NCBI GenBank assembly: GCA_947169975.1
Contig: CAMVRT010000006.1
Coordinates: 1-64,000, forward strand
Source: an uncultured Oscillospiraceae bacterium
GTDB taxonomy: Bacteria > Bacillota > Clostridia > Oscillospirales > Oscillospiraceae
Direction of reading: 5' to 3'
DNA: 64,000 nucleotides
The position numbers and the translations under genes are program-made. Of this stretch, positions 8,211 through 16,800 are shown one piece after another. The notes beneath the pieces are model-generated. The model saw only the letters and a program-made list of their open reading frames with translations, made no database searches and was not told where the DNA came from. Position 1 is the first letter of the stretch, and every line of letters begins with the position of its first letter.

Positions 8211-10451
8211 TTATTCCTGACTGTCAGTTTCACCAATCGCTTCACTCAAAGCGCGGAAGTAATCGACCTCCAGAACGTCTTTGGAGTATTCGAACCGATT
8301 GTCTACCATACGCCGTATGGTGGCAATGTACTCGTCGGTCACCTCTTCCTCGTGTCCCTCGAAGATGGTTACCTCGCCGGAAACGGCGTCATAGAATGCC
8401 TTGTCCGTAAGCCAGGTGTGGTTGGGCCAGATGACCAGCGGAGTGGCGTCAGAGAGGATGTCTCTGCCCACCATCAGGCGGGAGTCGTAGGGCAGTCCCA
8501 TGAGGTTGGACACGGTGGGGATGATATCCAGACTGTAGGTCGGGGCATCCACCACAATGGGGGTGGAGCGCTTCTCCAGACTTCCGCTCCAGATGACGAG
8601 GGCGTTGTGATCACGATCCATGACAGTGCTTACATGGAACCCGTAGAGCTCATCCAGCGCAGACTCCCATTCGCCGGTTGTTTCGGATGTTTCCAGCGTA
8701 TAGGGGTAATGGTCGGCGCCGATGACAATGAGGGTATCATCAGCGATGCCGGCTTCCTCCAGCCGCCCGATGAGATATTCCATGGCGCGATCCAGCTCGA
8801 TGTTGGCCGCCTTGTAGCATTTCACGCCTGTGCCGGCGTCCAGATCTTCCACATACTCCCGGTTCTTGACGGACATGGAGTTGCCCCGCCAGGTGTAGGT
8901 GCCGTGGCCGCTGACGGTCATGTAATAGATGCTAAAGGGCTGCTGGTCGATGTAATCGTCGATCGTGGCCTCCATCATCTCCAGATCACTTTCCGGCCAC
9001 TGATCGGTGATTTTATCCTCCAGGCCGTTGCCCAGAGCAATAAACTGCTCGTATCCCAGATTCTGATGGGTGAGGTTTCGGTCGTAGAAGGTGTATTTAT
9101 GATTGTGGTAGGCACGGCTGAAGTAGCCCTGACGAATCAGCTGGTTGCCCAGCGTCCAGTGCATGTCCTTGTCGATGGTGGCCTGCATGCTGCCGGCGCC
9201 GTGGGTGGGAATCAGGCCCGTCATGTTGGCAAACTCGCCGGAGGTGGTGCTGGCACCCCAGGTGGGCTGATAGTAGTTGCTGACCTGGATGCCCTGCGTT
9301 GCCATGCGGTAGAGTGTAGGCGTCAAAACGGGATCAATGGCCTCCTTGCTGAAGGCCTCCGCCGTAATGAAGATAAGGTTCTTGCCGGCGAACATACCGG
9401 TATATGCGTTCTTCTTGGCCGGGACAAGGGAATCAATATAGTTATGAATACTGGCTACCGTCTCATCGGTGGCGGAATCTGCCAGATCCGCGAAGTTAAT
9501 GCCCAGTGCATTGTACCCGTAGTCCGTGGACGGCTTCGGAGGATCCGTGGGATTCGTGGGATTCGTAGGATTTGTGGGATTCGTGGGATTTGCAGGATCA
9601 TCCGGGGGCGTGGGTTTCACGGGTTTTACGGGATTCGAAGGATACATTTGTCCCCGGGGATGAGTAGATTCGTACTGGTAGCCGGGAGACCTGCGGCCAA
9701 ACACCAGATACTCCAGATCCAGACGGGTGGCGGTACCGAGTCCAAAGGATGAGATGGCGGTATTATACTCGTAATGGACGGTATAACGATCCTGCGCGCT
9801 GGGGTTGAAATAGATGAGCAACCGGGCGAAGCAGAAGAAAAACACGGCGACAGCCACGGAAGTAAGACGGATTTTCCCGGGGAGCGGGCGGAAAGACAGC
9901 AGTTTAAAAATCCGCAGGACAACCAGCAGGAACGGGGGCAGCAAAAGCAGCAGCACCATCCAGAAATTGGCGACCACCATACCGACCACCACATTGATAA
10001 AGTCGCTGATGACGCCTTTCGCGCCGGTAAACAGTGACTCGATGGTCATATAGTTGGTGAAAAATCTCTTGCAGAAGTGCTCAACGCCAAATAGAAGGGC
10101 GGTCAAAAGCATGAGCACCAGCATTGTGATCAAGTTTGCCATTTCCTTCTTCCACAGGGTTGAAAGGAAGGTATACACAGCCGCGACAGATGCGCTGAAC
10201 AGTACAATATAGAGGATCGATGTAGCTGTAAAGGGAATCCGGTGCCACGGGGAAATCAGCAGTTCCCAGTAGACCAGGGACACCCAGACAAACAGGAACA
10301 GCCGCGCTGCGTACTTCCAGGTATTCTTTTCGGCAGCTTCGCGGTTTTCCGGGGCCTTATCTGCAGCTTTCTTTGCAAGTCTCTTCATAGCTTTCTTCTC
10401 GTCTTTTTCCTCGAGGCGTTTTGCTGTTTTCTTTTCCAGTAGAGTTTCCAT
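8211..10451 (-). CDS. LtaS-like membrane sulfatase/phosphoglycerol transferase
   Basis: 746-aa polytopic enzyme. Residues 1-45 are an unusual Lys/Glu/Ala-rich cytoplasmic extension. About 45-210 holds five membrane helices. About 270-305 is a Pro-Asn-Thr repeat linker. The rest is an extracytoplasmic sulfatase-fold domain. Motifs match LtaS: E365 (TAEAF), likely nucleophile T403 (ASTTSGEF), a conserved His in VSGHG, and metal ligands D580/H581 (GADHYPY). The family moves glycerol-phosphate from phosphatidylglycerol onto lipoteichoic acid or other acceptors. Whether this copy makes LTA or decorates another polymer is unknown. GGGAG upstream supports the ATG at 10451. Confidence 0.85.
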   Translation of the reverse strand: METLLEKKTAKRLEEKDEKKAMKRLAKKAADKAPENREAAEKNTWKYAARLFLFVWVSLVYWELLISPWHRIPFTATSILYIVLFSASVAAVYTFLSTLWKKEMANLITMLVLMLLTALLFGVEHFCKRFFTNYMTIESLFTGAKGVISDFINVVVGMVVANFWMVLLLLLPPFLLVVLRIFKLLSFRPLPGKIRLTSVAVAVFFFCFARLLIYFNPSAQDRYTVHYEYNTAISSFGLGTATRLDLEYLVFGRRSPGYQYESTHPRGQMYPSNPVKPVKPTPPDDPANPTNPTNPTNPTNPTDPPKPSTDYGYNALGINFADLADSATDETVASIHNYIDSLVPAKKNAYTGMFAGKNLIFITAEAFSKEAIDPVLTPTLYRMATQGIQVSNYYQPTWGASTTSGEFANMTGLIPTHGAGSMQATIDKDMHWTLGNQLIRQGYFSRAYHNHKYTFYDRNLTHQNLGYEQFIALGNGLEDKITDQWPESDLEMMEATIDDYIDQQPFSIYYMTVSGHGTYTWRGNSMSVKNREYVEDLDAGTGVKCYKAANIELDRAMEYLIGRLEEAGIADDTLIVIGADHYPYTLETSETTGEWESALDELYGFHVSTVMDRDHNALVIWSGSLEKRSTPIVVDAPTYSLDIIPTVSNLMGLPYDSRLMVGRDILSDATPLVIWPNHTWLTDKAFYDAVSGEVTIFEGHEEEVTDEYIATIRRMVDNRFEYSKDVLEVDYFRALSEAIGETDSQE
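9550..9594. repeat. 9-bp tandem repeat encoding Asn-Pro-Thr linker
   Basis: Five consecutive near-identical 9-bp units (GGATTCGTG and variants) encode the NPT repeats in the LtaS-like linker. Similar repeats occur in the two small anchored proteins at 11822-12382 and 21928-22368. Confidence 0.75.
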
Positions 10452-10561
10452 ATGTATCTCCCTTATGCTTGGAATATCTATCTATGCCAGAGTATTCGTC
10501 TCTACAATAATGCTATACTATACCACAAATTGAAGAGAAAAAAAAGAACAAATTTTGAATT

Positions 10562-10613
10562 TTCGCAAAAAATTGCTCCGCGCCTTCTCAAAAAGCCTGA
10601 GTAAGGCGCGGAG
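10562..10613 (-). terminator. terminator of cassette copy 1
   Basis: On the minus strand an 11-bp stem (10603-10613 with 10576-10586) is followed by CAATTTTTTGCG. It lies about 20 nt after the nucleotidyltransferase stop and closes the first six-gene cassette. The rest of 10452-10633 is an AT-rich leader of the LtaS-like gene with no clear-cut promoter. Confidence 0.8.
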
Positions 10614-10633
10614 TTGACATTTATAGAGATAAT

Positions 10634-11818
10634 TCAGTCGATGATGCCGTAGCGTTTGAGCAGCGCAATGCGATCCCGGCCGATGCGCAGAGTTTCTGTG
10701 GGCCTCACCGCCTTGCGACCGGCGAGGTATCCCCAGATCCGCTGGACCCATGCCGTCGGCAGCAGCCATGGCTTCGTGCGCAGGTAGGCGTAGCGGCCGG
10801 ACAAATCCTTTGCCGGCGGGAACACCGAGCGCAGCGCCCCGCCCCGGCGTCTTCCCGTGCGGTCAGCCGCCACGGCGTCCAGCGTCAGCGTACTGCTGTG
10901 GAGCCGGTCGATGTCCTCCGCGCCATATATGCCGCCGGAGAGGATGTCCTCCAGCAGCGGCTCAAGATCCTCGTCACAGCCGGCAAAAGCCGCGGGCGCG
11001 GCAAGCCCCAGATATGTCTCGCCGATGGCGAAGAGAGCCGCGGCAAAGCGGCGGATATGCAGCGTCTCACAGGCAGAGGCGATGTGTTCCCAGTCCAGCT
11101 CGCTGCCGTATCGCGCAGCGAACAATCCCATGTCGCAGATCTGCCGGATGCCGACGCCGCCGTGAAGCAGGTGCTTGTAGGCGTGGCACAGGAGATACAG
11201 CATGTGATCCGTGGGCGACAGTGTGCGAAAGCGCACGCCCTGAATCTCCACCATTATGCTGCGCTCCAATGCATGGATGAAAGGTGCGTTGCAGTCGCCA
11301 TAGGCGTCGGAGCCCTCAGCAAACAGGCGGCGATGCACCTCCAGATAGAGGTGCCGTTCCGGATCTCGGAATGTGATCTCCTCCGCGTCCGGTGCGGGAT
11401 CGCCGTCTATGTGCAGGCTGCAGTCCAGCAGTGCGTCCCGGAGCAGGGGGTAGTCGCTGTCCGACACCAGCAGATCCTCATCCGTGGAGGGACGCTGCTC
11501 CGGCTGGGGATAGAGATCCCGCAGGATGATGCCCTTGATGACCAGCGGCTGCATGCCACGGTTTGTCAGCTCCCGGTACAGCAGCAGGAAATCCGCCGTG
11601 CGCTGGGCCTGCCGGATGGTAAGCTGTCTGGCCAGGTTTTTCATGGGGGCATTCTCGCTGCCGACAGCCTCCGCCACCAGCGGCAGAATGCTGTGGATGT
11701 GGGCCAAACGGGTCAAGCTCCGCTGATCGTCAGAAGATAGGGAATCTCCCCACGAAACCGTTTCTCCGTGAACGGCACAGTGCAGGGCATCAAGCAGCAG
11801 CTCCTCGACTTTGTTCAT
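10634..11818 (-). CDS. nucleotidyltransferase family protein, cassette copy 1
   Basis: 394-aa protein resembling the uncharacterised nucleotidyltransferase family often listed as NTP_transf_5. An all-helical N terminus leads to the motif VIKGIILRDLYP (K95, G96), then STDEDLLV, where D113 and D115 form the D-x-D metal site of the polymerase-beta-like fold. It probably transfers a nucleotide or nucleotidyl sugar to an unknown acceptor. Relatives neighbour HPr-kinase-like and PqqD-like genes in some lasso-peptide and exopolysaccharide loci. Last gene of copy 1, 3 nt after the repeat protein. Its C-terminal two thirds are DNA-identical to copy 2. Confidence 0.8.
   Translation of the reverse strand: MNKVEELLLDALHCAVHGETVSWGDSLSSDDQRSLTRLAHIHSILPLVAEAVGSENAPMKNLARQLTIRQAQRTADFLLLYRELTNRGMQPLVIKGIILRDLYPQPEQRPSTDEDLLVSDSDYPLLRDALLDCSLHIDGDPAPDAEEITFRDPERHLYLEVHRRLFAEGSDAYGDCNAPFIHALERSIMVEIQGVRFRTLSPTDHMLYLLCHAYKHLLHGGVGIRQICDMGLFAARYGSELDWEHIASACETLHIRRFAAALFAIGETYLGLAAPAAFAGCDEDLEPLLEDILSGGIYGAEDIDRLHSSTLTLDAVAADRTGRRRGGALRSVFPPAKDLSGRYAYLRTKPWLLPTAWVQRIWGYLAGRKAVRPTETLRIGRDRIALLKRYGIID
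10640..11317. repeat. 678-bp identical block shared with 20746-21423
   Basis: By eye the DNA matches 20746-21423 base for base (offset 10106). Identity starts within the last codons of the two nucleotidyltransferase genes and stops at 11317/21423, after which the copies differ at many sites. A recent gene-conversion or recombination tract is the simplest reading. Confidence 0.85.
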
Positions 11819-11821
11819 AGC

Positions 11822-12382
11822 TTACAGGCCGCCGGAGCCCTGGTCGCCGGGAACGACAATGACCAGATTGCCGTTCTCGTCCACATAGTACTCCGGCTCG
11901 TCATCTTCGCCGGGTTCGTCACCGGGTTCGTCACCGGGTTCGTCACCGGGTTCCACGGGATCGTCCGGATCGGTGGGATCAACAGGATCCGCGGGATCGG
12001 TGGGATTGTCCGGATCAGTGGGATTCGTGGGATTTGTAGGATCCAGCGGGCCTGGCTCAATGGGGGTGGCGGGATCGGCGGGATTTGCCGGATCAACCGG
12101 CGTCACGGGATCGGTGGGATTTGCCGGATCAACCGGCGTCACGGGATCGGTGGGATTTGCCGGATCAACCGGCGTCACGGGATCGGTGGGATTTGCCGGA
12201 TCTACTGGCGCCACAGGATCGGCTGGATCAGCCGGCTTGCCGGGCTCGTTGGCTTCCGTAGACGGAGTCGCGGGATCGGGTTTTGCGGAAGGTGTTTCAC
12301 CCCCGCAGCCCGTCCAGATCAGCGTGCCGATGATCAGAAAGCACAGGACGACCAAAAGCGTCAGCGTTTTTTTCTTATTCAT
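11822..12382 (-). CDS. membrane-anchored Pro/Asp/Thr-repeat protein with conserved tail, copy 1
   Basis: 186-aa protein. Residues 4-26 are hydrophobic and end WTGCGG, a weak lipobox-like site, so it may be a lipoprotein or a signal anchor. About 30-160 is a PVDPANPTDPVT-type repeat and then GDEP repeats, an extended acidic spacer. The last 24 residues (EYYVDENGNLVIVV...GSGGL) are nearly the same in copy 2, although spacer length differs. That points to a functional tail displayed at the end of a stalk. It overlaps the PqqD-like gene by 8 nt and precedes the nucleotidyltransferase by 3 nt. No known family fits. Confidence 0.75.
   Translation of the reverse strand: MNKKKTLTLLVVLCFLIIGTLIWTGCGGETPSAKPDPATPSTEANEPGKPADPADPVAPVDPANPTDPVTPVDPANPTDPVTPVDPANPTDPVTPVDPANPADPATPIEPGPLDPTNPTNPTDPDNPTDPADPVDPTDPDDPVEPGDEPGDEPGDEPGEDDEPEYYVDENGNLVIVVPGDQGSGGL
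11911..11946. repeat. 12-bp tandem repeat encoding GDEP
   Basis: Three exact copies of CGGGTTCGTCAC encode GDEP-GDEP-GDEP near the C-terminal end of the stalk. Confidence 0.8.
12080..12223. repeat. 36-bp tandem repeat encoding a 12-residue PDT unit
   Basis: Units begin at 12080, 12116, 12152 and 12188. The first three are identical over 36 bp and the fourth is diverged. Being in frame, they change stalk length in 12-residue steps. Copy 2 of this gene lacks this array. Confidence 0.85.
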
Positions 12383-12677
12383 GGGTTCCTCCTTGCTCCT
12401 CGGGGAGCAGATAGTTCAGCTCCAGCATCTGCCGGAGAAAGGCCTCCACCGCCTGCCTCGCGGCAGAGGGATCGGGTATGTCATATTCCGTGTCCAGAGC
12501 GGCCATGAGACCGTCCAGATCGGCGCCATGGGTCAGCTGCCGCCACAGGAAGGCGGAGGTTTCGTTGATCTCTGTCACGTAGGGACACAGATCCCGCAGG
12601 GCCGCTGCTGCTACCAGTATATACTGACCGCAGATGGCGGTCAGCACCACGCCGGGGCGTGTCTTATAGTGTGTCAT
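12375..12677 (-). CDS. PqqD family protein (RRE-like peptide chaperone), copy 1
   Basis: 100-aa PqqD-like protein: an N-terminal beta segment (KTRPGVVLTAICGQYILV), then helices including INETSAFLWRQL and a C-terminal helix ending LELNYLL. PqqD-type domains bind leader peptides of ribosomally made, modified peptides and deliver them to a modifying enzyme. Here it overlaps the HPr-kinase-like gene by 14 nt, indicating tight translational coupling and probably a physical partnership. AAAGGAGG lies just upstream of ATG 12677. No radical-SAM or B2-type peptidase gene accompanies it. Confidence 0.8.
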   Translation of the reverse strand: MTHYKTRPGVVLTAICGQYILVAAAALRDLCPYVTEINETSAFLWRQLTHGADLDGLMAALDTEYDIPDPSAARQAVEAFLRQMLELNYLLPEEQGGTHE

Positions 12678-13395
12678 GGCGGCCTCCTTTCAGTGTCTCG
12701 CGCAACAGGGCAGTAGATGCATCATCGCCCCGGTTTTCAAAGAACCAGACGGGCGCGTATTGCAGGATCTGTTCCACCAGCCGTGACAGCGCCAGGATAT
12801 CCTTCTCGTTCTCCGGCCGCACCATGAACTGCCGGAACAGAACCGGGATGGCGTCGCAGACAGGCAGGGGATAGGTGACGTTCTCATCCTTCTGCTCCAA
12901 CCGGACGATGCCGCCCAGGGGGGCGGAGAGGGAACGGTCGCCCATGTGTTCCTTGCCGTTCCAGGGACTGGGGTGGACCCAAACCGAGCCGTCGTCCCGC
13001 CCCTCCAGCACGGGTATATCGCCGCAGATCATTTGGACCTCGCCGGGGAAGAGGCGCTGCCAGTTGCGGAACTGGGTGGTCTTTCCCACGCCGCTGGGAC
13101 CGGTGACGAGCCAGGCTCGGCCCTGCCACAGGAAGGCGGCTGCGTGGAACAGGCAGCAATCCCAACGCAGCAGGGGATGGCAGGTGAGGCCGATAAGACT
13201 GCGAAACTCTACCGCGTCCGGCGCAGCATTTTCGGGCAGCATTGGCCGGATATAGTCCAGCCAATCGTCCGAGGCGCGGACGTCCCAGTTCTCGCCGGGC
13301 GCTTGCCGCATATATCTTCCGAAATAGAGGCGAGTATCCATCCAGCGCAGCGCGTAACGCACGGTATGGCCGGCGTATTCCACCTGATAGATCAT
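12664..13395 (-). CDS. HPr kinase-like P-loop protein, copy 1
   Basis: 243-aa protein. The Walker A loop GPSGVGKT is at 99-106. H84 (LFHAAAF) precedes it, and D126 (MICGD) follows at the spacing seen for the catalytic Asp of HprK/P. WVHPSPWNGKE is near residue 140. HprK/P itself is longer, with an N-terminal domain, so this is one of the short HprK-related kinases found with PqqD-like proteins in lasso-peptide (PadeC-type) and exopolysaccharide loci. It probably phosphorylates Ser/Thr of a peptide, but the substrate is unproven. An AGGAGGAG site precedes ATG 13395. Transcription must read through the hairpin at 13429-13468. Confidence 0.8.
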   Translation of the reverse strand: MIYQVEYAGHTVRYALRWMDTRLYFGRYMRQAPGENWDVRASDDWLDYIRPMLPENAAPDAVEFRSLIGLTCHPLLRWDCCLFHAAAFLWQGRAWLVTGPSGVGKTTQFRNWQRLFPGEVQMICGDIPVLEGRDDGSVWVHPSPWNGKEHMGDRSLSAPLGGIVRLEQKDENVTYPLPVCDAIPVLFRQFMVRPENEKDILALSRLVEQILQYAPVWFFENRGDDASTALLRETLKGGRHDTL

Positions 13396-13428
13396 GTGCT
13401 GTGTACTCCTCCTGGATAAAGATCGTGG

Positions 13429-13468
13429 GAAAAGAATAGCGTGGAGATGCCCCCACGCTATTCTTTTC
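13429..13468 (-). terminator. terminator-like attenuator between small protein and kinase genes, copy 1
   Basis: A 16-bp stem (13453-13468 with 13429-13444) closes an 8-nt loop and contains a pyrimidine/T-rich 3' arm. It begins 5 nt after the small-protein stop and precedes the kinase gene. The same hairpin is found at 23409-23448. Partial termination would make the upstream two genes more abundant than the downstream four. Confidence 0.7.
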
Positions 13469-13473
13469 AGTTG

Positions 13474-13779
13474 TTAGGGGTTGCAGCCAGGATAGGGCTG
13501 GTTCAGATCAATGCCGGGATTGTACTCGTTCCATGCCTCGGCACTGAGATTGTTATGAAGCCACCACAGACGGTAGTCTTCCCTATCTATGTCACTATCA
13601 TCGTCCATGTGGCAGGCAAACAATTGCAGCCAGCCGGAAAAGTTGCAGGGAGTGGGTACCTCCCCATCTTCTGGTGTGCCCGTGCCGGAGCCGAAGAACG
13701 GATTAACGTCATCACCGGGGTTGTCGTCGTGACCGCGGGTCAACAGAACATAGGGGAATGCGAAGTATTTCTTAGCCAT
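13474..13779 (-). CDS. small protein with conserved N-terminal motif and EF-hand-like loop, copy 1
   Basis: 101-aa protein of no recognised family. Residues 3-16 (KKYFAFPYVLLTRG) match copy 2 except for F8/Y. About 17-44 is a variable Gly/Asp/Pro linker. C45 and C56 flank an aromatic segment. The loop H57-D68 resembles a dockerin or EF-hand calcium loop but has His at position 1 and lacks the Gly. The tail AEAW..YNPGIDLNQP is conserved, with an extra C99. There is no signal peptide. GAGGTGAT precedes ATG 13779. Its place before kinase and PqqD-like genes fits a modified precursor peptide; a calcium-binding partner of the giant protein is the alternative. Confidence 0.7.
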   Translation of the reverse strand: MAKKYFAFPYVLLTRGHDDNPGDDVNPFFGSGTGTPEDGEVPTPCNFSGWLQLFACHMDDDSDIDREDYRLWWLHNNLSAEAWNEYNPGIDLNQPYPGCNP

Positions 13780-13814
13780 TGTAAATCACCTCAATCTTTC
13801 TGTCGTATCGCCGG

Positions 13815-16800
13815 TCAAGGATTCGTAGGGTCTGTGTACGGGGTAATGGTGGATGCGGGTGTCTTGATCGTTCCGATCTTGATGGTATCCGCGCTTTGGA
13901 TACGCACCAGGCCGCGCTGGGCAGTGCCGGTGACCATCATGTTGTCGGGCGTGACCCAGTAGTTCAGGATATCCGTGATACTATCTTGCGTGGGCCACTC
14001 GATGGCGGTGTAGACCAGGTAACCATTTTTAACGCCCTTGCTGCCGAAGATCGAATCAGGGGTCAGCTTGACGCTGGTCACGGGCTCGGTCTTTGTCATG
14101 ATCGTCAGGGACTTGGCAACTTTACCATCGTGCGGCGTGCCATCGTACTTGATGCCGTAGGACTGGTAATTGTTGTCGTCGATGGCGGTAACCATCCACA
14201 GCTTGGTGATCATGTTGTGGATTTCGTTGGTGGTGCCAAACTTGTAGGTGTAGTGGGTGTAATGCTGCAGGTAGCTGGTGGGGACCTCTTTGATGTAGTA
14301 GGTCTGGCCGGCCTCGGGGACGATGGCGTTGCCGGGAGCATCGCCGTCATCGGCCTTGTAAGCGTCGTCCCACTTCCAGGTGACGCCGGGGTTGACCTTG
14401 GCTGCGTCGTATTTCTCGACGGCGTTGGCCTTGGTCACGACGGCGCTTCCGGTGGCGTTCAGCTCGGCGGCGGTAGCAGCCTCCTTAGGCGCGGTCCACA
14501 GGGACTTGCCGTAGGTGGAATCCTTGCCGTCGTAGGCCTTGTAATAGCCGCCGTACAGGAAGCCGTCGGCGTACCTCTGCTCTTCGGTGCCCTTGGGAAC
14601 CAGAGCGGTCAGGTTGAAGGTCTTGGCTGCGCGGTTATCGCCGGTGCCGGTGGTGGCGCTGATGACGCGGCGCTCCACGACGCCGGTGCCGGAGTGGCAG
14701 ACGTAGAAGACCTTGCCCCAGACGGCGTACATGTCGTGGTAGGGACGGTCATTGTCGGCGGCCACCTGGGAATACTTGACGTTGCCGGCGCTGCCGTGGA
14801 GCTTGTAGGTCCCTTCGTTGGGCGTCCCTTCGTTGGGCAGCCACTCCAGGTACAGATCGCTCTCATTCAGTTCGGAGTGATCCGACCAAGGGGCGGCGCC
14901 GGTGGCGTTCGGCACGCGGGCCCAGCCCAGGAACACATGATCCTCATATACAAGGGTCTTAGTTTGACCGTCTCGCGCCGGAACCGTATAGGTAATGGTG
15001 TCGTCGTTGGGCGTGGGGATGTCATAGGCCGTGTTAAGTTTGATGTCGGTCATCTTGTACACGGCTGCGGTTCCGTCGTTGAGGTACCAGTTGATGGAGG
15101 TCTTGCCGTTTTCCTTCCTGCCGTACACGGCGCGGAGGGTGACCACGTACTTCTTGGTGGCCGTCTGCTTGTACACGGCGTTGATGGTCAAGTTGGACGT
15201 GATGTTGGTCAGCTTCTTATCCCAGCTGTTGAAGGTGTAGCCGGTGGGCGGCGTGGGCAGGGTGGGAGCTGTAGCATCCTGACCGTGCTGGACGGTCTGG
15301 GTGGAGGTGACCCACTCGCCGTCACTGTTCATATAGCGGAAAGTGACGGTGTAGGACAGGGTGCTCTTGTTCACGTACTGGGCGGTGACGGTGATGTTCT
15401 CCGTAACGTTGTCGAACGCGGTGTCCCAGCCGGTGAAGATCATGCCCTGAGCGCTGTGGTCGGGCGCATCGGGGGCTGCGGCGGCGGTGCCGTCCTCCAC
15501 CTGCACGTCGGCGATCTTGGTGTTGGTGTAGCCGTCCATGAAGGTGACGGTGTGCATGGTGGGACCGACCTCGATGGTGGTCTTCTTGAAGAGTTGTACC
15601 GTTTTCGCGTAGTCGGTATCATAGTCGACGTCAAAATACGTGGGGACGCCGCTGACATTAAGCATTGAGAGATACAGACGGTAGTAGCTGCTGCTGTAAT
15701 AATGGGAAAGACGGTGCGTGCTGCTGTCCCATACCCAGGTGGCGCCATAGCCGCTGCTATAGGAAGCCGGATACAGATTCAGGTTTGTGGTACTGTCATC
15801 ATCACCGACACGCAGATAATAGTTCGAGTTGTAGCCGGACTGGATGCTGTATTTGCTGTTGGAGGTGGAGTTGAAGATCCACTCCACGTGGGCCAGTGTG
15901 GCGCCGGAGATATTGGAGCTGTCGACGCCGGTCACGTTGCCGTTTTCATCCAGCACGGCGGGGATCGCATAGCTGAGGTGATCTGTTGTGTATCCAGACA
16001 GACTTGCGCTGCCGTAGTAGGTGCCCGTGGAGGGATTGTAGCTCATCAGCAGATAGGTCGTACCGTTGCTGGCCTTAACACCGATCAGGTAGTCCGCGCC
16101 GGTCTCGATGGTGTCCACCGGAGCGTAGACCGTCATGGTCTCGGCCGTCGGGTGTACGATCTCGCCGGGGCGAGACAGCTTCGGCGTTTCCGTGCTGAGG
16201 GCCACAGGGGATGCGGCATTGCTGCCGGCGCCGGAAACAGCCTCCTCCACTGCGTAGCTATAATTCACTCTCCACAGCTGGCCGGGATATGCCTTGTCCA
16301 CGGGATTGCCGTCCCGATCCAGGATCTCCCAGTACAGGAACTGGAGGCCCGTGTTGTCGGGGGTAGAGGCGGGCTGACCGAAGGCCATGGCCTGGTCGGC
16401 GTAGATCTTGGGATCGTTCCAGGTGTGTTCGCTATTCTGGGAGAACGTGCCGTCGTTGCCGTCCTTGTCGTCAGCCAGATACTTCACGTTGATACCGACG
16501 ACGCCGTCGGGATCCTGGCGCCACAGGGCATAGATGGTCAGCTTGCCGCGGACGTTGTCACGGCCCACGTCGGTATAATGCAGGGGGTTGCCGGTCTCCG
16601 AGTTGATGTTCCAGGGGTCATCGCCCTGACGGTCCGTGGCGGAGGCGTTGATGTAATCCATGTCCACATTCTGGGTGGAGGTGGTCACGGGGTTGCTGAA
16701 GTTGTAGGGGATGGTGTGGTTCTTATCCAGATACCAGCCCAGCAGGGTGTAGCCGGTACGCTGGGCATTGTTGATGGAGGAGCCCTCCACCAGTTCGCCG

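Noticed and set aside
11900-12223. CRISPR-like regularly repeated DNA
   Set aside because: Units are contiguous without unique spacers and are in frame within a coding sequence.
12664-13395. Classical HPr kinase/phosphorylase for catabolite control
   Set aside because: Too short, no N-terminal HprK domain, no neighbouring PTS or lgt gene, and present in two cassette copies.
10634-13779. Lasso-peptide biosynthetic cluster
   Set aside because: Kinase, PqqD-like and nucleotidyltransferase genes are present, but the B2 transglutaminase-like peptidase and the asparagine-synthetase-like cyclase are missing in both copies.
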